A stretch of 64,000 nt of DNA, taken from NCBI GenBank assembly GCA_027886885.1, contig JAPCJP010000001.1, positions 83,718 through 147,717 on the forward strand, in the 5' to 3' direction. Positions 33,221 to 41,518 of this stretch are shown one piece after another. Origin of the DNA: Nitrososphaerota archaeon. Lineage in GTDB: Archaea; Thermoproteota; Nitrososphaeria; Nitrososphaerales; Gagatemarchaeaceae. The notes under the pieces are model-generated. The model saw only the letters and a program-made list of their open reading frames with translations. It did not search any database and was not told the origin of the DNA. Both the position numbers and the translations under genes were made by a program. Position 1 is the first letter of the stretch, and each line of letters begins with the position of its first letter.

Positions 33221-33697
33221 TCACCCGTACGCCGAGTACACAGATTGGTACTCGTTTATCAGCTGGATGTTCAGGGTCAGGACGTTGACGTACTGGAGCT
33301 CCACGAGTCGGCCCTCGACATCGACGTTCTCGTTGACCACTTGCTGAAGCGAGCTGGCCGGGATGCCGGTCGCGTTGCTTATCCGCCCAATTTGTGCGTC
33401 CGCCATCTGGACGGTGATGTCGGGGTCCAGCCCCGAAGCAGACTGACTTTCGTTCCTCGGCTGGAAGAAGATCGGCAGTGTGAAGTTCTGGGCGATCAGG
33501 TTCGAACCTACTACTTCGCCCTTGAGGTGCACCAGCTCGCCGTTTGCCTGGTACGGGAACAATACCTGCGCGAGGCCCGTTATGAAGAGAGGGAAGAAGA
33601 GGCCGCAAACGAGGAGCGAGAGCAGGCCCAACCCGATGATCGGCCTGAGAGCCCTCTTCGCCTTCTTGCCTGATGTCGTCGTCTCCAATTCTTTCAC
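33221..33697 (-). CDS. kdpC: Potassium-transporting ATPase subunit C (short form)
   Basis: The 158 aa protein has the single N-terminal membrane helix (IIGLGLLSLLVCGLFFPLFITGL), the GSNLIAQNF motif and the SGLDPDIT and GIPASSLQQVVNENV segments of KdpC. It is about 30 residues shorter than usual: the stretch between FFQPR and SGLDPDIT that normally contains the longer YFxGRPSA/NLGP region is reduced. It abuts kdpB. KdpC stabilises the complex and assists ATP use. Function is probably retained, given the conserved order and intact partners. Confidence 0.88.
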   Translation of the reverse strand: MKELETTTSGKKAKRALRPIIGLGLLSLLVCGLFFPLFITGLAQVLFPYQANGELVHLKGEVVGSNLIAQNFTLPIFFQPRNESQSASGLDPDITVQMADAQIGRISNATGIPASSLQQVVNENVDVEGRLVELQYVNVLTLNIQLINEYQSVYSAYG

Positions 33698-35836
33698 CTA
33701 AAGCGCTCCTATCAGTACGTCAATCAGCTTTATTCCCACGAAGGGGACTATGATGCCTCCGCCTCCGTAGATTAGTGTGTTCCTGAGGAAGAGCGACATC
33801 GTGCTCGATGGCTTGAACGCGACCCCCCTCATGGCCAGGGGAATCAGGAGGGGAATGATGATTGCGTTGAAGATGAGCGCCGACAGGACGGCGCTGTGAA
33901 GCCCTAGGTGGAGGATGTTCAGGGACTCTAGCTGGGGTAGGGTCGCCGCGAACATGACGGGGACGATGGCGAAGTACTTTGCGATGTCGTTCGCGATGCT
34001 GAAAGCGGTCACCGCTCCCCTCGTCATGAGGAGCTGCTTCCCGAGGAGCACCACCTCGATTATCTTCGCAGGGTTGGACTCCAGGTCCACCATGTTTGCC
34101 GCCTCCTTAGCCGCCTCGGTGCCAGAGTTCATCGCGAGACCGACGTCCGCGACCGCGAGCGCAGGCGCGTCGTTGGTCCCGTCACCGATCATTGCCACGA
34201 TCCTCGACTGAGCTTGCTCCTTCTGGACTATGAGGAATTTGTCCTCGGGCTTGGCCCTGGGTACATACTCATCGATTCCCACCTCGGTGGCGATGTTCTT
34301 CGCCGTAAGGGGTTGGTCGCCCGTGATCATGACAGGCCGGATTCCCATGGTCTTGACCCCCAGGATCTTCTCCTTAATGCCGGCCTTGAGAATGTCCTTC
34401 AGTCGGATTACCCCGAGCGCCTCTCCGTTGCGCTCGATGGCGATGGGAGTCTCTCCCTTGACCGATACCCCTTCTATCACCGCGTCGTAGTCCGGGGGTG
34501 GCGACACCAGCTTCGCCTTGACAGAATCGGGTGACCCCTTGATGATCTCGATCTCGGCATCAGCCTCGTCCTCGGAACTAGAAGTGTCAGAAGACTTTCT
34601 CCTGAACCTGACTGCCTCGCCCCTTCCCTTGCGTAGTGAGAAGGAAGTTGCCCTCGTTATCTTGACGCCGCTCGTCCTCGTGGCGGCGGAGAAGTCGTAG
34701 AACTCGGCAAGGGCCAGCGAGTTCAACTCCTTGGGAACGAACCCCTTGTCGTAGGCTAACCTGATGATGGACCTCCCCTCGGGCGTGTCATCGTGCCACG
34801 AGGATAGGAACGCCGCTTCACCCACCTCCTTCTCGGTGTGGCCGCCGAGCGGCAGGAACTCCATAGCCTCCCTGTTCCCAACCGTTATGGTCCCGGTCTT
34901 GTCCAGAAGGATGACGTCGACATCGCCTGCGGTCTCGATTGCCTTGCCGGACTTGGCCACAATCCTCCTCGCATAGAGCCTCGATATCCCGGAGAGGCCG
35001 ATCGCCGGCAGGAGCGCGCCAATGGTTGTCGGCAGAAGGCAGACGTAGAGAGCGATGAGCACCGAAAGGTCTGCCGCAAGCCCCAGCTCAACGGAGAGGC
35101 CCAGGATTCCGACAATTATGATGCTGAATATCGCGGTCAAGCCGATGAGGACCGTCGTGACGGCCACCTCGTTGGGGCTCTTCGGCCTCTTCGAGGACTC
35201 GACTAGCTTGATCATCTGGTTGATGTAGCTCTCCCCTGGGTTCGCGACGACCTTCGCCGTGAGCGTGTCGCTGATCACCAAGGCCCCACCGATCAGCGCG
35301 TCGCCCGGTGCCTTCCTCACTGGGGCTGACTCGCCAGTGAGCAGGGACTCATCGACCATCGCGATCCCCTCTAGAACCTCGGCGTCGATGGGAATCAAGT
35401 CTCCCTTCTCCAGCAGGATCAGGTCTCCCTTTTTGATTTCGGAGGAAGGGACCTGGACTACGTCCCTGGACCAATCGTGCCTCACCAACTTCTTTGTCAT
35501 GACCTCGGTCTCCAGCTTCCTGAGGCTCGTGGCGGTGTTCTTCGCTTGCTGCTCGGCCAGCGCGTCCGAGAGCGTGCTGAACCAGACCGTAATCAGAAGA
35601 ATCGCGGCGACCTCTGCGTAGAATGTCCTGTCGCCGACGGTTGCCACTCCAGTGAAACCTTGCGGGTAGACTGCCATCGCGGCGACTATGAAGAATGTGA
35701 GCTCGACTATGAGCATGACGGGGTTGGCCCTCAGCGAGAGAGGGCTGAGGCGGACTAGAGAGTCAACCAGGACCTTGTCCGTGTTTACCCCCATACGGCG
35801 CCTGCCTTGCTCCTTCTTGGGTTCCTCTCTTTGCAT
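33698..35836 (-). CDS. kdpB: Potassium-transporting ATPase ATP-binding subunit B
   Basis: This 712 aa P-type ATPase has SLLTGESAPV (actuator domain), the phosphorylated Asp in ILLDKTGTITVGN, GDGTNDAPALAVADVG at the hinge and about seven membrane helices. It powers the KdpA channel-like subunit. Most KdpB proteins are about 680 aa; here an Arg-rich then Ser/Glu/Asp-rich insertion (about residues 395-430) lies in the nucleotide-binding domain. It lies 5 bases after kdpA. No KdpF, KdpD or KdpE was found next to it. Confidence 0.95.
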   Translation of the reverse strand: MQREEPKKEQGRRRMGVNTDKVLVDSLVRLSPLSLRANPVMLIVELTFFIVAAMAVYPQGFTGVATVGDRTFYAEVAAILLITVWFSTLSDALAEQQAKNTATSLRKLETEVMTKKLVRHDWSRDVVQVPSSEIKKGDLILLEKGDLIPIDAEVLEGIAMVDESLLTGESAPVRKAPGDALIGGALVISDTLTAKVVANPGESYINQMIKLVESSKRPKSPNEVAVTTVLIGLTAIFSIIIVGILGLSVELGLAADLSVLIALYVCLLPTTIGALLPAIGLSGISRLYARRIVAKSGKAIETAGDVDVILLDKTGTITVGNREAMEFLPLGGHTEKEVGEAAFLSSWHDDTPEGRSIIRLAYDKGFVPKELNSLALAEFYDFSAATRTSGVKITRATSFSLRKGRGEAVRFRRKSSDTSSSEDEADAEIEIIKGSPDSVKAKLVSPPPDYDAVIEGVSVKGETPIAIERNGEALGVIRLKDILKAGIKEKILGVKTMGIRPVMITGDQPLTAKNIATEVGIDEYVPRAKPEDKFLIVQKEQAQSRIVAMIGDGTNDAPALAVADVGLAMNSGTEAAKEAANMVDLESNPAKIIEVVLLGKQLLMTRGAVTAFSIANDIAKYFAIVPVMFAATLPQLESLNILHLGLHSAVLSALIFNAIIIPLLIPLAMRGVAFKPSSTMSLFLRNTLIYGGGGIIVPFVGIKLIDVLIGAL

Positions 35837-35841
35837 CTATC

Positions 35842-37494
35842 TCATGCTCCTTGGAAGTAAGACGCTATCGGGCCCAGCGCCAGGAACGGGAAGAACGTGA
35901 GCACGACGACGATGAGGATGCTCGCCACAAGGACGAGGGTAAAGATCATGCTGTCGGTCCTGAGGCCCACCTCGGTCGACCTCTTCCTTCCCATCATCGA
36001 ACCCGAGAGCGCCATGAGCACCCCGATGGGAGCGTAGCGGCCGAGGAACATCACGACCGCCGTTGCGACGTTGAAGAATACCGAGTTAGCCTGCGCCCCT
36101 AGGAAATCGGAACCGTTGTTCGCCGCGGCCGAGGTGAACTCGTAGAATACCTCAGTGAAACCCGACGTAGTGGTGGGGACCCCAATCGCGGCCACCGCTC
36201 CAGAGGCGTACGCGAGGATGGTCGGGACGAGGATTATCAGCGGATGGATCAAGAACGCGACCATGACGAGCTTGACGTCGCGGGAGTTGATCTTCATCCC
36301 CAGGTACTCGGGCGTCCTGCCTGACATCAGGCCGACGATGAAGACCGTGATGACGACGTACATGACCATGTACATGAGGCCGACGCCCTTCCCTCCTGGC
36401 GTCGACTGGATGAGCATCCCCATGAACGCGGCCAGGATGGCCAGAGGGTGCTCGCCGCCAAGTGACGAGTTGACCGACCCCGTCGTCACGGCGGTCGTGA
36501 CCACGGTCCAAAATGCGGAGAAGAAGCCGCCGAATCTCGTCTCGATCCCCGGCCCCAGGGCGGTGTTCGGGATGAACGCGATCACCAGGTCGATGGCGAA
36601 GAGTATGTAGGCTCCGAAGAGGATGGGTCTTGTCTCGCGCTTCTTACCCAGCACCTCCCCGTAGACGAAGCAGAGCGTGGTCGGCAGAAGGAGCATCAAG
36701 AAGATCTCGAAGATATCGGTCGCTGGATTTGGGTTCTGGAACGGATTCGCAGAGTTCGCACCGTAGTAACCTCCGCCGTTGGTTCCGAGCTGCATGATGG
36801 AGACTAGAGAGGCCACTGGCCCGATGCGGATGACCTGCGATGCCCCATTCACCAAGCCCTCCACCGTCCCAGCGTTTACGTACCCGCTAACTGTCTGAGG
36901 GATTCCCAGCCAGACCAGTACGACCGACGCGACGAGGCAAAGCGGGATCAGGATCCTGGTGATGGTCCTCACGAAGTCGACGTAGAAGTTCCCCATGTCC
37001 TTGGTCCCGGACGTCAGACCGCGAACGAAGGCGACCGCGACACAGATGCCCGTGGCCGCAGAGGTGAACTGTAAGAACTGGATCGCGGTCATCTGGCTGA
37101 AGTATGAAAGGGCGTACTCGCCACTGTAATGCTGCAGATTCGTGTTGGTCGCGATGGAGATCGCCGTATTGAGGGCCAGGTCCCACGACAGACCCGAGAA
37201 ATGCTGGGGGTTGAGGGGTAGTATGTCCTGGTTGGTGAGGATGAGGAATCCTATCACCATCTGGACTATGTTCACGGCGAGGGCCGCGAAGAAGTACTCT
37301 TTCCAGCCCATGCCGCCTTGGGAGTCCACGCCCAGCAACCGGTAGACGCGGTTCTCGACTGGGTTGAGGACCCTGTCGAGCCTGCCCGGAGCCCTAGAGT
37401 AGACGCGAGTTATGTACGGTGCAAGCTGCCATCCCGCGAGTATGGCAGATCCGAGGATCCCTATGACATACAGTAGTTGAATCGCGTCTATCAA
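35842..37494 (-). CDS. kdpA: Potassium-transporting ATPase potassium-binding subunit A
   Basis: The 550 aa protein has the four pore-loop repeats of the SKT superfamily: TNTNLQHYSGE, LGTNGGGYYGANSANPF, VTTGSVNSSLG (between helices) and AANNGSDFLGA, with about ten to twelve membrane helices. It binds and passes K+ with high affinity. The start is TTG, and a TATA-like AAATTTTTGG on the minus strand lies at about 37530-37540. It is the first gene of kdpABC. The short Lrp sensor gene lies 64 bases upstream on the same strand. Confidence 0.95.
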   Translation of the reverse strand: MIDAIQLLYVIGILGSAILAGWQLAPYITRVYSRAPGRLDRVLNPVENRVYRLLGVDSQGGMGWKEYFFAALAVNIVQMVIGFLILTNQDILPLNPQHFSGLSWDLALNTAISIATNTNLQHYSGEYALSYFSQMTAIQFLQFTSAATGICVAVAFVRGLTSGTKDMGNFYVDFVRTITRILIPLCLVASVVLVWLGIPQTVSGYVNAGTVEGLVNGASQVIRIGPVASLVSIMQLGTNGGGYYGANSANPFQNPNPATDIFEIFLMLLLPTTLCFVYGEVLGKKRETRPILFGAYILFAIDLVIAFIPNTALGPGIETRFGGFFSAFWTVVTTAVTTGSVNSSLGGEHPLAILAAFMGMLIQSTPGGKGVGLMYMVMYVVITVFIVGLMSGRTPEYLGMKINSRDVKLVMVAFLIHPLIILVPTILAYASGAVAAIGVPTTTSGFTEVFYEFTSAAANNGSDFLGAQANSVFFNVATAVVMFLGRYAPIGVLMALSGSMMGRKRSTEVGLRTDSMIFTLVLVASILIVVVLTFFPFLALGPIASYFQGA

Positions 37495-37558
37495 TTATTC
37501 CAAGGTTCTTTTCGTCTATGGTCTTCCTCACCAAAAATTTCAGGCTAGAGGTGAGCGT

Positions 37559-37858
37559 CTACTGACGCGGGAGTAGAGGGTTGTTCTTGGGAGCTTCGTC
37601 GACGCACCGGGGACCCTTGTGGGACTTCAACACAATCGAGCTGACCGTGCTCTTTACTCCCTTGATCTTCATTATCTTGTTCTTGAGAACCTCTCTGAAC
37701 TCCTCGATGTCGGAGGCCGATAACAGCGTAACGATGTCGTACTCGCCGGTGACCTCGTAGAGCTCTTCAAGTGCGTCCAACTTTTTGAGCGCGGTGACAA
37801 CGTCGTCCATCGCGGCGGATTCCACAAAGATGTCTACGAAGGCTAGGAGTCGGCTCAA
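37559..37858 (-). CDS. Stand-alone Lrp/AsnC ligand-binding (RAM) domain protein
   Basis: The 99 aa protein has only the effector-binding alpha-beta sandwich of Lrp/AsnC regulators (AFVDIFVES, DDVVTALKKLDALEELYEVTGEYDIVTLLSASD, VKSTVSSIVLK) and no DNA-binding helix-turn-helix. Such proteins usually form oligomers that bind amino acids and can modulate partner regulators. The TTG start has a TATA-like TTCTTATAAGC (minus strand, 37891-37901) well placed upstream. It precedes kdpABC on the same strand, so control of potassium uptake is possible but unproven. Confidence 0.85.
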   Translation of the reverse strand: MSRLLAFVDIFVESAAMDDVVTALKKLDALEELYEVTGEYDIVTLLSASDIEEFREVLKNKIMKIKGVKSTVSSIVLKSHKGPRCVDEAPKNNPLLPRQ

Positions 37859-37930
37859 ATCGTTTTGGCTTAGACGGCCTCCTCGGAAAACTGCTTATAA
37901 GAATTTCGACGATTGACGCGTAAATCGGGA

Positions 37931-38242
37931 CTACTTTGCCGGCTGTAGGGCCTTCTTGCGCTTCTCCTCGTACTCCTTGAGCTTCTTGCGCTTGATTTCA
38001 GCCTTCTTGGCGTCATAGCGGCCAAGAGGAGCGTCAGATTCGACGAAACCGTGCGAAATCTTGATGATATTCTTCACGAGTTCCCTGCCCTCGGAATCGC
38101 CCTTCGAAACGACCACCTGGAGGTTCCTTCGGTCCAGGACCTTGAACTCCGGCACCTTCTGGAGTTTCTTGAGACCCTCTATGGCGTCCTCCATCGCGAG
38201 CTCATTGCCGAAGAGTCCTCGAACCTCCCAGTTTCCTGGCAT
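37931..38242 (-). CDS. Conserved-looking small basic protein, function unknown
   Basis: The 103 aa protein is not recognised. Residues 1-70 look like a small alpha/beta domain (WEVRGLFGNELAMEDAIEGL, FKVLDRRNLQVVVSKG, RELVKNIIKISHGFV). Residues 75-103 are a highly charged Lys/Glu helix ending in KKALQPAK, suggesting RNA or protein contact. A TATA-like GTTTTTATCC on the minus strand at 38265-38274 sits 23-32 bases upstream, supporting a real leaderless gene. It is divergent from the aconitase gene. Confidence 0.65.
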   Translation of the reverse strand: MPGNWEVRGLFGNELAMEDAIEGLKKLQKVPEFKVLDRRNLQVVVSKGDSEGRELVKNIIKISHGFVESDAPLGRYDAKKAEIKRKKLKEYEEKRKKALQPAK

Positions 38243-38335
38243 GGGAGGCAGCGCGCTCCCCCATGGGATAAAAACCTTGAAACCGCCTTTTGCTGCACGT
38301 CCCGCGGCAAGTCGGACGAAACATACTGCTCAACG

Positions 38336-38345
38336 CGTATATACC
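38336..38345 (+). promoter_or_regulatory. TATA box of the aconitase gene
   Basis: CGTATATACC lies 31-40 bases before the ATG at 38376, predicting a short leader of several bases. It supports that start over any codon farther upstream. Confidence 0.55.
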
Positions 38346-38375
38346 TCTCGGCGTCCGGCGAAAACTGCGAGAAGA

Positions 38376-41102
38376 ATGGCCGAGTTCGATTCCTTCGTGG
38401 ACCATCTGGCATCTCCCGAGGGGCTTGCTGATTTCTACAGCCTCAGGAAACTAGAGTCCCAGGGGCACGACCTGGCGAAGCTCCCGTATTCCATCCGCGT
38501 GCTGCTCGAGAACTCGGTCCGAAACGCGGGCCACGTAGGTGGAGCTACGGAAGCCGCCCACCGGCTCCTGGAATGGCCGAACAGTCCCGGCCATGGCTTC
38601 CCGTTCATGCCACACCGTGTCCTCCTTCAGGATTACACCGGGGTCCCACTCATAGTGGACCTGGCCGCGATGAGGGACGCCATGCGGAAGAGGGGAAGAG
38701 ACCCAGAGGTGGTCAATTCCATCGTCCCCATGGACCTCGTCATCGACCACTCGGTCCAGGTCGACGGCTGGAGCAACGTCATGGCGTTCGGTCTAAACAT
38801 CGAGAAGGAGTACGAGCGCAACTCTGAGCGGTACTCTCTCCTGAAATGGTCCCAAGATTCTTTCAAGAACATGAGGGTCTTCCCTCCGGGCAAGGGGATT
38901 TGCCATCAGGTCAACCTGGAATACCTCTCGAGCGTCGTCGCGCTCTCACGTCGTAGGGGAGGGGTCGTTGCGGTACCTGACACCCTCGTGGGCACTGACT
39001 CCCACACCACCATGGTGAACGGCCTGGGCGTCCTCGGTTGGGGCGTCGGAGGCATAGAGGCCGAGGCGGTCATGCTAGGTGAGCCGTACCACATGCCGAT
39101 ACCGAAGGTCGTCGGAGTGAAACTGCTCGGGTCAGTGCAAGAAGGGACTACTCCCACTGACGTCGTACTGACTGTCACGGAGCTGCTGCGTTCGAAGAAC
39201 GTGGTGGATGCTTTCGTGGAATACTTCGGCGAAGGCTATCAGCACCTCTCAGTCCCTGACCGGGCGACCCTTGGTAACATGTCCCCTGAATATGGAGCCA
39301 CCGCGGGCTTTTCTCCTGTCGATGCCATCACCCTCCGCTACCTGAGGGATACGGGCAGGGACCCTGCTCACATCAAGTTCGTCGAGGATTACTGCAAGGT
39401 CCAGGGGCTCTTCGCCAGGCCGGATTCGCCGGAGCCGAAATACTCCGAGGTATTGGTCGTGGACCTGAGCAAGATCGAACCGTGCATCGCCGGACCCAGG
39501 AACCCAGAGGAGAGACGGCTCCTGAGTTCTGTGCCGGCATATGCTGCCTCGCTCATACAGGAGGTCAGGGGGAAGAGGGGGAGCACTGCTCCATCCACCG
39601 CCCCACTCTCCTCCAGCGGAGGCCAGACGCTCGTCCAGCAGCAGAGAGGGTCGGGGCACGGGTCCGAGGGGCTTGACGACGGTGGGGTCATAATCGCCGC
39701 AATAACGAGCTGCACCAACACCTCCAACCCGACGGTCATGATCGGTGCAGGTCTCATCGCCAAAGCTGCGGCTGAAAGGGGACTGAGGCCCAAGCCATAC
39801 GTGAAATGCAGCCTCGCTCCTGGATCGATGGTGGTCAAGGACTATCTTGAAGGCTCGGGGTTGCTTACGTACCTCGACGACCTCGGATTCAACCTCGTAG
39901 GCTACGGCTGCACGACGTGCATCGGCAACAGCGGTCCTCTCGACCCGGTGATTGAGAGCGAGATCAAGAGGCGGGACCTCTATGCAGTGGCCGTCCTGAG
40001 CGGCAACCGGAATTTCGACGGCAGGATTCACCCTCTCGCCAAGGGGTCGTTCCTCATGTCCCCGATGCTCGTGGTCGCCTACGCGCTAGCCGGCAGGATG
40101 GACTTTGACTTCAAGAACACGCCCCTGGGCACAGACAATAGGGACGGGCGTCCGGTCTTCCTCAAAGACCTCTGGCCCAGCCTCGCTCAGATACGAAAAG
40201 TAGCCGAGAGCTCCCTCAGCGGCGAGCTCTACAGGCGAAGGTACGCGGACGCGCTAGCCGGGGACGAGAAGTGGGAGTCGCTCTCAAAGGAGAGCGGAGA
40301 GACCTTCGGATGGGAACCCGACTCGACCTACGTCAGGGAGCCTCCGTGGTTCGAGCCCACTTACTCGCCCCAGGAGCGCCCGGGGGACATCATCGAGGCC
40401 AGCGTCCTGGCTGTGCTGGGCGACAAGATAACCACTGACCACATCTCCCCCGCGGGTTCTATCCCCATCGACAGCCCAGCAGGCGAATATCTGCTCGCCA
40501 ACGGCGTAGAGATGGTGCACTTCAGCACCTACGGCAGCAGGAGGGGCAATCACGAGGTGATGGTGAGGGGAGGGTTCGCGAACATCCGCCTCCGTAACTC
40601 TCTCGCGGAGGGCAGGGAAGGGGGATACACCAAGCACTTCCCGAGCGGAGAGATCGTCTCCATCTACGAAGCTTCGCAGCGCTATCTCCGAGACAGCGTT
40701 CCGCTGATCATCCTAGCAGGAAAGCAATACGGGTCGGGGAGCTCCAGAGACTGGGCCGCAAAGGCACCGAAGATGCTGGGAGTGAAGGCCGTGATCGCCG
40801 AGAACTTCGAGAGGATCCACAGGAGCAACCTCGTGGCCATGGGTGTTCTCCCGCTGGAGTTCATGCCTGGAGAGAGCGCGGCCAACCTGCGGCTCGCTGG
40901 GGACGAGATTCTCAGCATCACAGGCATCCGGGACATCTCAATCGGAAAGGTCCTCGAGGTGACAGTCATGGGCGGGAGTTCCCCCACGAAGAACTTCAAG
41001 GTGAAAGCGAGAATCGACAACGAAGCGGAGATGAGCTACTATGCCTCTGGCGGTGTCCTGCCCTACGTCCTTGGCCAGGTCCTGCAGTCCGCGAAGCCCT
41101 GA
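38376..41102 (+). CDS. acnA: Aconitate hydratase (AcnA/IRP type)
   Basis: It isomerises citrate and isocitrate in the citric acid cycle. From the ATG at 38376 the protein is 908 aa, close to the 890-900 of AcnA. The iron-sulfur ligands are in ITSCTNTSNP and GYGCTTCIGNSG, and other signatures are VGTDSHTTMVNGLGVLGWGVGG, ITTDHISPAGSI, and the C-terminal swivel YGSGSSRDWAAK. A Ser/Gly/Gln-rich stretch of about 35 residues (RGSTAPSTAPLSSSGG onwards, near residue 410-440) is a likely disordered loop. The frame is open upstream for 315 bases, but that part overlaps the minus-strand gene and is not coding. Confidence 0.95.
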   Translation: MAEFDSFVDHLASPEGLADFYSLRKLESQGHDLAKLPYSIRVLLENSVRNAGHVGGATEAAHRLLEWPNSPGHGFPFMPHRVLLQDYTGVPLIVDLAAMRDAMRKRGRDPEVVNSIVPMDLVIDHSVQVDGWSNVMAFGLNIEKEYERNSERYSLLKWSQDSFKNMRVFPPGKGICHQVNLEYLSSVVALSRRRGGVVAVPDTLVGTDSHTTMVNGLGVLGWGVGGIEAEAVMLGEPYHMPIPKVVGVKLLGSVQEGTTPTDVVLTVTELLRSKNVVDAFVEYFGEGYQHLSVPDRATLGNMSPEYGATAGFSPVDAITLRYLRDTGRDPAHIKFVEDYCKVQGLFARPDSPEPKYSEVLVVDLSKIEPCIAGPRNPEERRLLSSVPAYAASLIQEVRGKRGSTAPSTAPLSSSGGQTLVQQQRGSGHGSEGLDDGGVIIAAITSCTNTSNPTVMIGAGLIAKAAAERGLRPKPYVKCSLAPGSMVVKDYLEGSGLLTYLDDLGFNLVGYGCTTCIGNSGPLDPVIESEIKRRDLYAVAVLSGNRNFDGRIHPLAKGSFLMSPMLVVAYALAGRMDFDFKNTPLGTDNRDGRPVFLKDLWPSLAQIRKVAESSLSGELYRRRYADALAGDEKWESLSKESGETFGWEPDSTYVREPPWFEPTYSPQERPGDIIEASVLAVLGDKITTDHISPAGSIPIDSPAGEYLLANGVEMVHFSTYGSRRGNHEVMVRGGFANIRLRNSLAEGREGGYTKHFPSGEIVSIYEASQRYLRDSVPLIILAGKQYGSGSSRDWAAKAPKMLGVKAVIAENFERIHRSNLVAMGVLPLEFMPGESAANLRLAGDEILSITGIRDISIGKVLEVTVMGGSSPTKNFKVKARIDNEAEMSYYASGGVLPYVLGQVLQSAKP

Positions 41103-41113
41103 CGGACCGAATC

Positions 41114-41130
41114 GGCCCTTTTAAAGGGCC
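41114..41130. promoter_or_regulatory. Perfect inverted repeat between acnA and the RNA polymerase promoter
   Basis: GGCCCTTTTAAAGGGCC has 8-base arms around a single T. It lies 12 bases after the aconitase stop and 10 bases before the rpo TATA box. It could be a transcription-factor site or an end-of-transcript hairpin, although no T-rich run follows directly. Confidence 0.6.
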
Positions 41131-41139
41131 ACCGGAATT

Positions 41140-41150
41140 GTTTATATACG
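41140..41150 (+). promoter_or_regulatory. TATA box of the rpoH-rpoB-rpoA operon
   Basis: GTTTATATACG is a strong TATA box. With a start about 25 bases downstream it predicts a leader of about 65-70 bases before rpoH, unusual here where most transcripts appear leaderless. Confidence 0.65.
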
Positions 41151-41238
41151 TCCAGATTTCGAGAATTTAACAGGGTCTTCTCAGAGTGCATTGTAAACTG
41201 TTTCTAGGGCTTATTGTGGATGGGGGTGTCCAGGCGTA

Positions 41239-41511
41239 ATGCCGCGGACCAAAGCCAAGAAGGCCGAGGAAGAACTACCGTTCAAAGTCACAGACCATTT
41301 CCTAGTACCGAAGCACGAACTGCTGACTCCGGACGAGTCGCAGGATATACTGAAGAGATACAACTCCACCGCAGACCAGTTCCCGTTCATCGCCTCGACC
41401 GACTCGGCGGCGAAATCGATAGGAGCGAAGGCAGGAGACTTCATCCGGGTCACTCGGAAGAGTGAGACAGCCGGTGAGACAGTCTACTACCGGTTCGTGG
41501 TAGAGGCGTAA
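41239..41511 (+). CDS. rpoH: RNA polymerase subunit H (Rpb5 C-terminal domain)
   Basis: The 90 aa protein has the archaeal RpoH/Rpb5 motifs KVTDHFLVPKHELLTPDES and GDFIRVTRKSETAGETVYYRFVV. It assembles into the jaw of the polymerase. The ATG is preceded by GGGGTG. It is the first gene of the polymerase operon and ends 7 bases before rpoB. The N-terminal dozen residues are basic. Length fits archaeal RpoH (75-90 aa). Confidence 0.95.
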   Translation: MPRTKAKKAEEELPFKVTDHFLVPKHELLTPDESQDILKRYNSTADQFPFIASTDSAAKSIGAKAGDFIRVTRKSETAGETVYYRFVVEA

Positions 41512-41518
41512 TCAAACC

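Noticed and set aside
38061..38375. Extension of the aconitase frame 105 codons upstream
   Set aside because: It overlaps a minus-strand gene with its own TATA box, lacks homology, and the acnA TATA box and ATG at 38376 explain the start.
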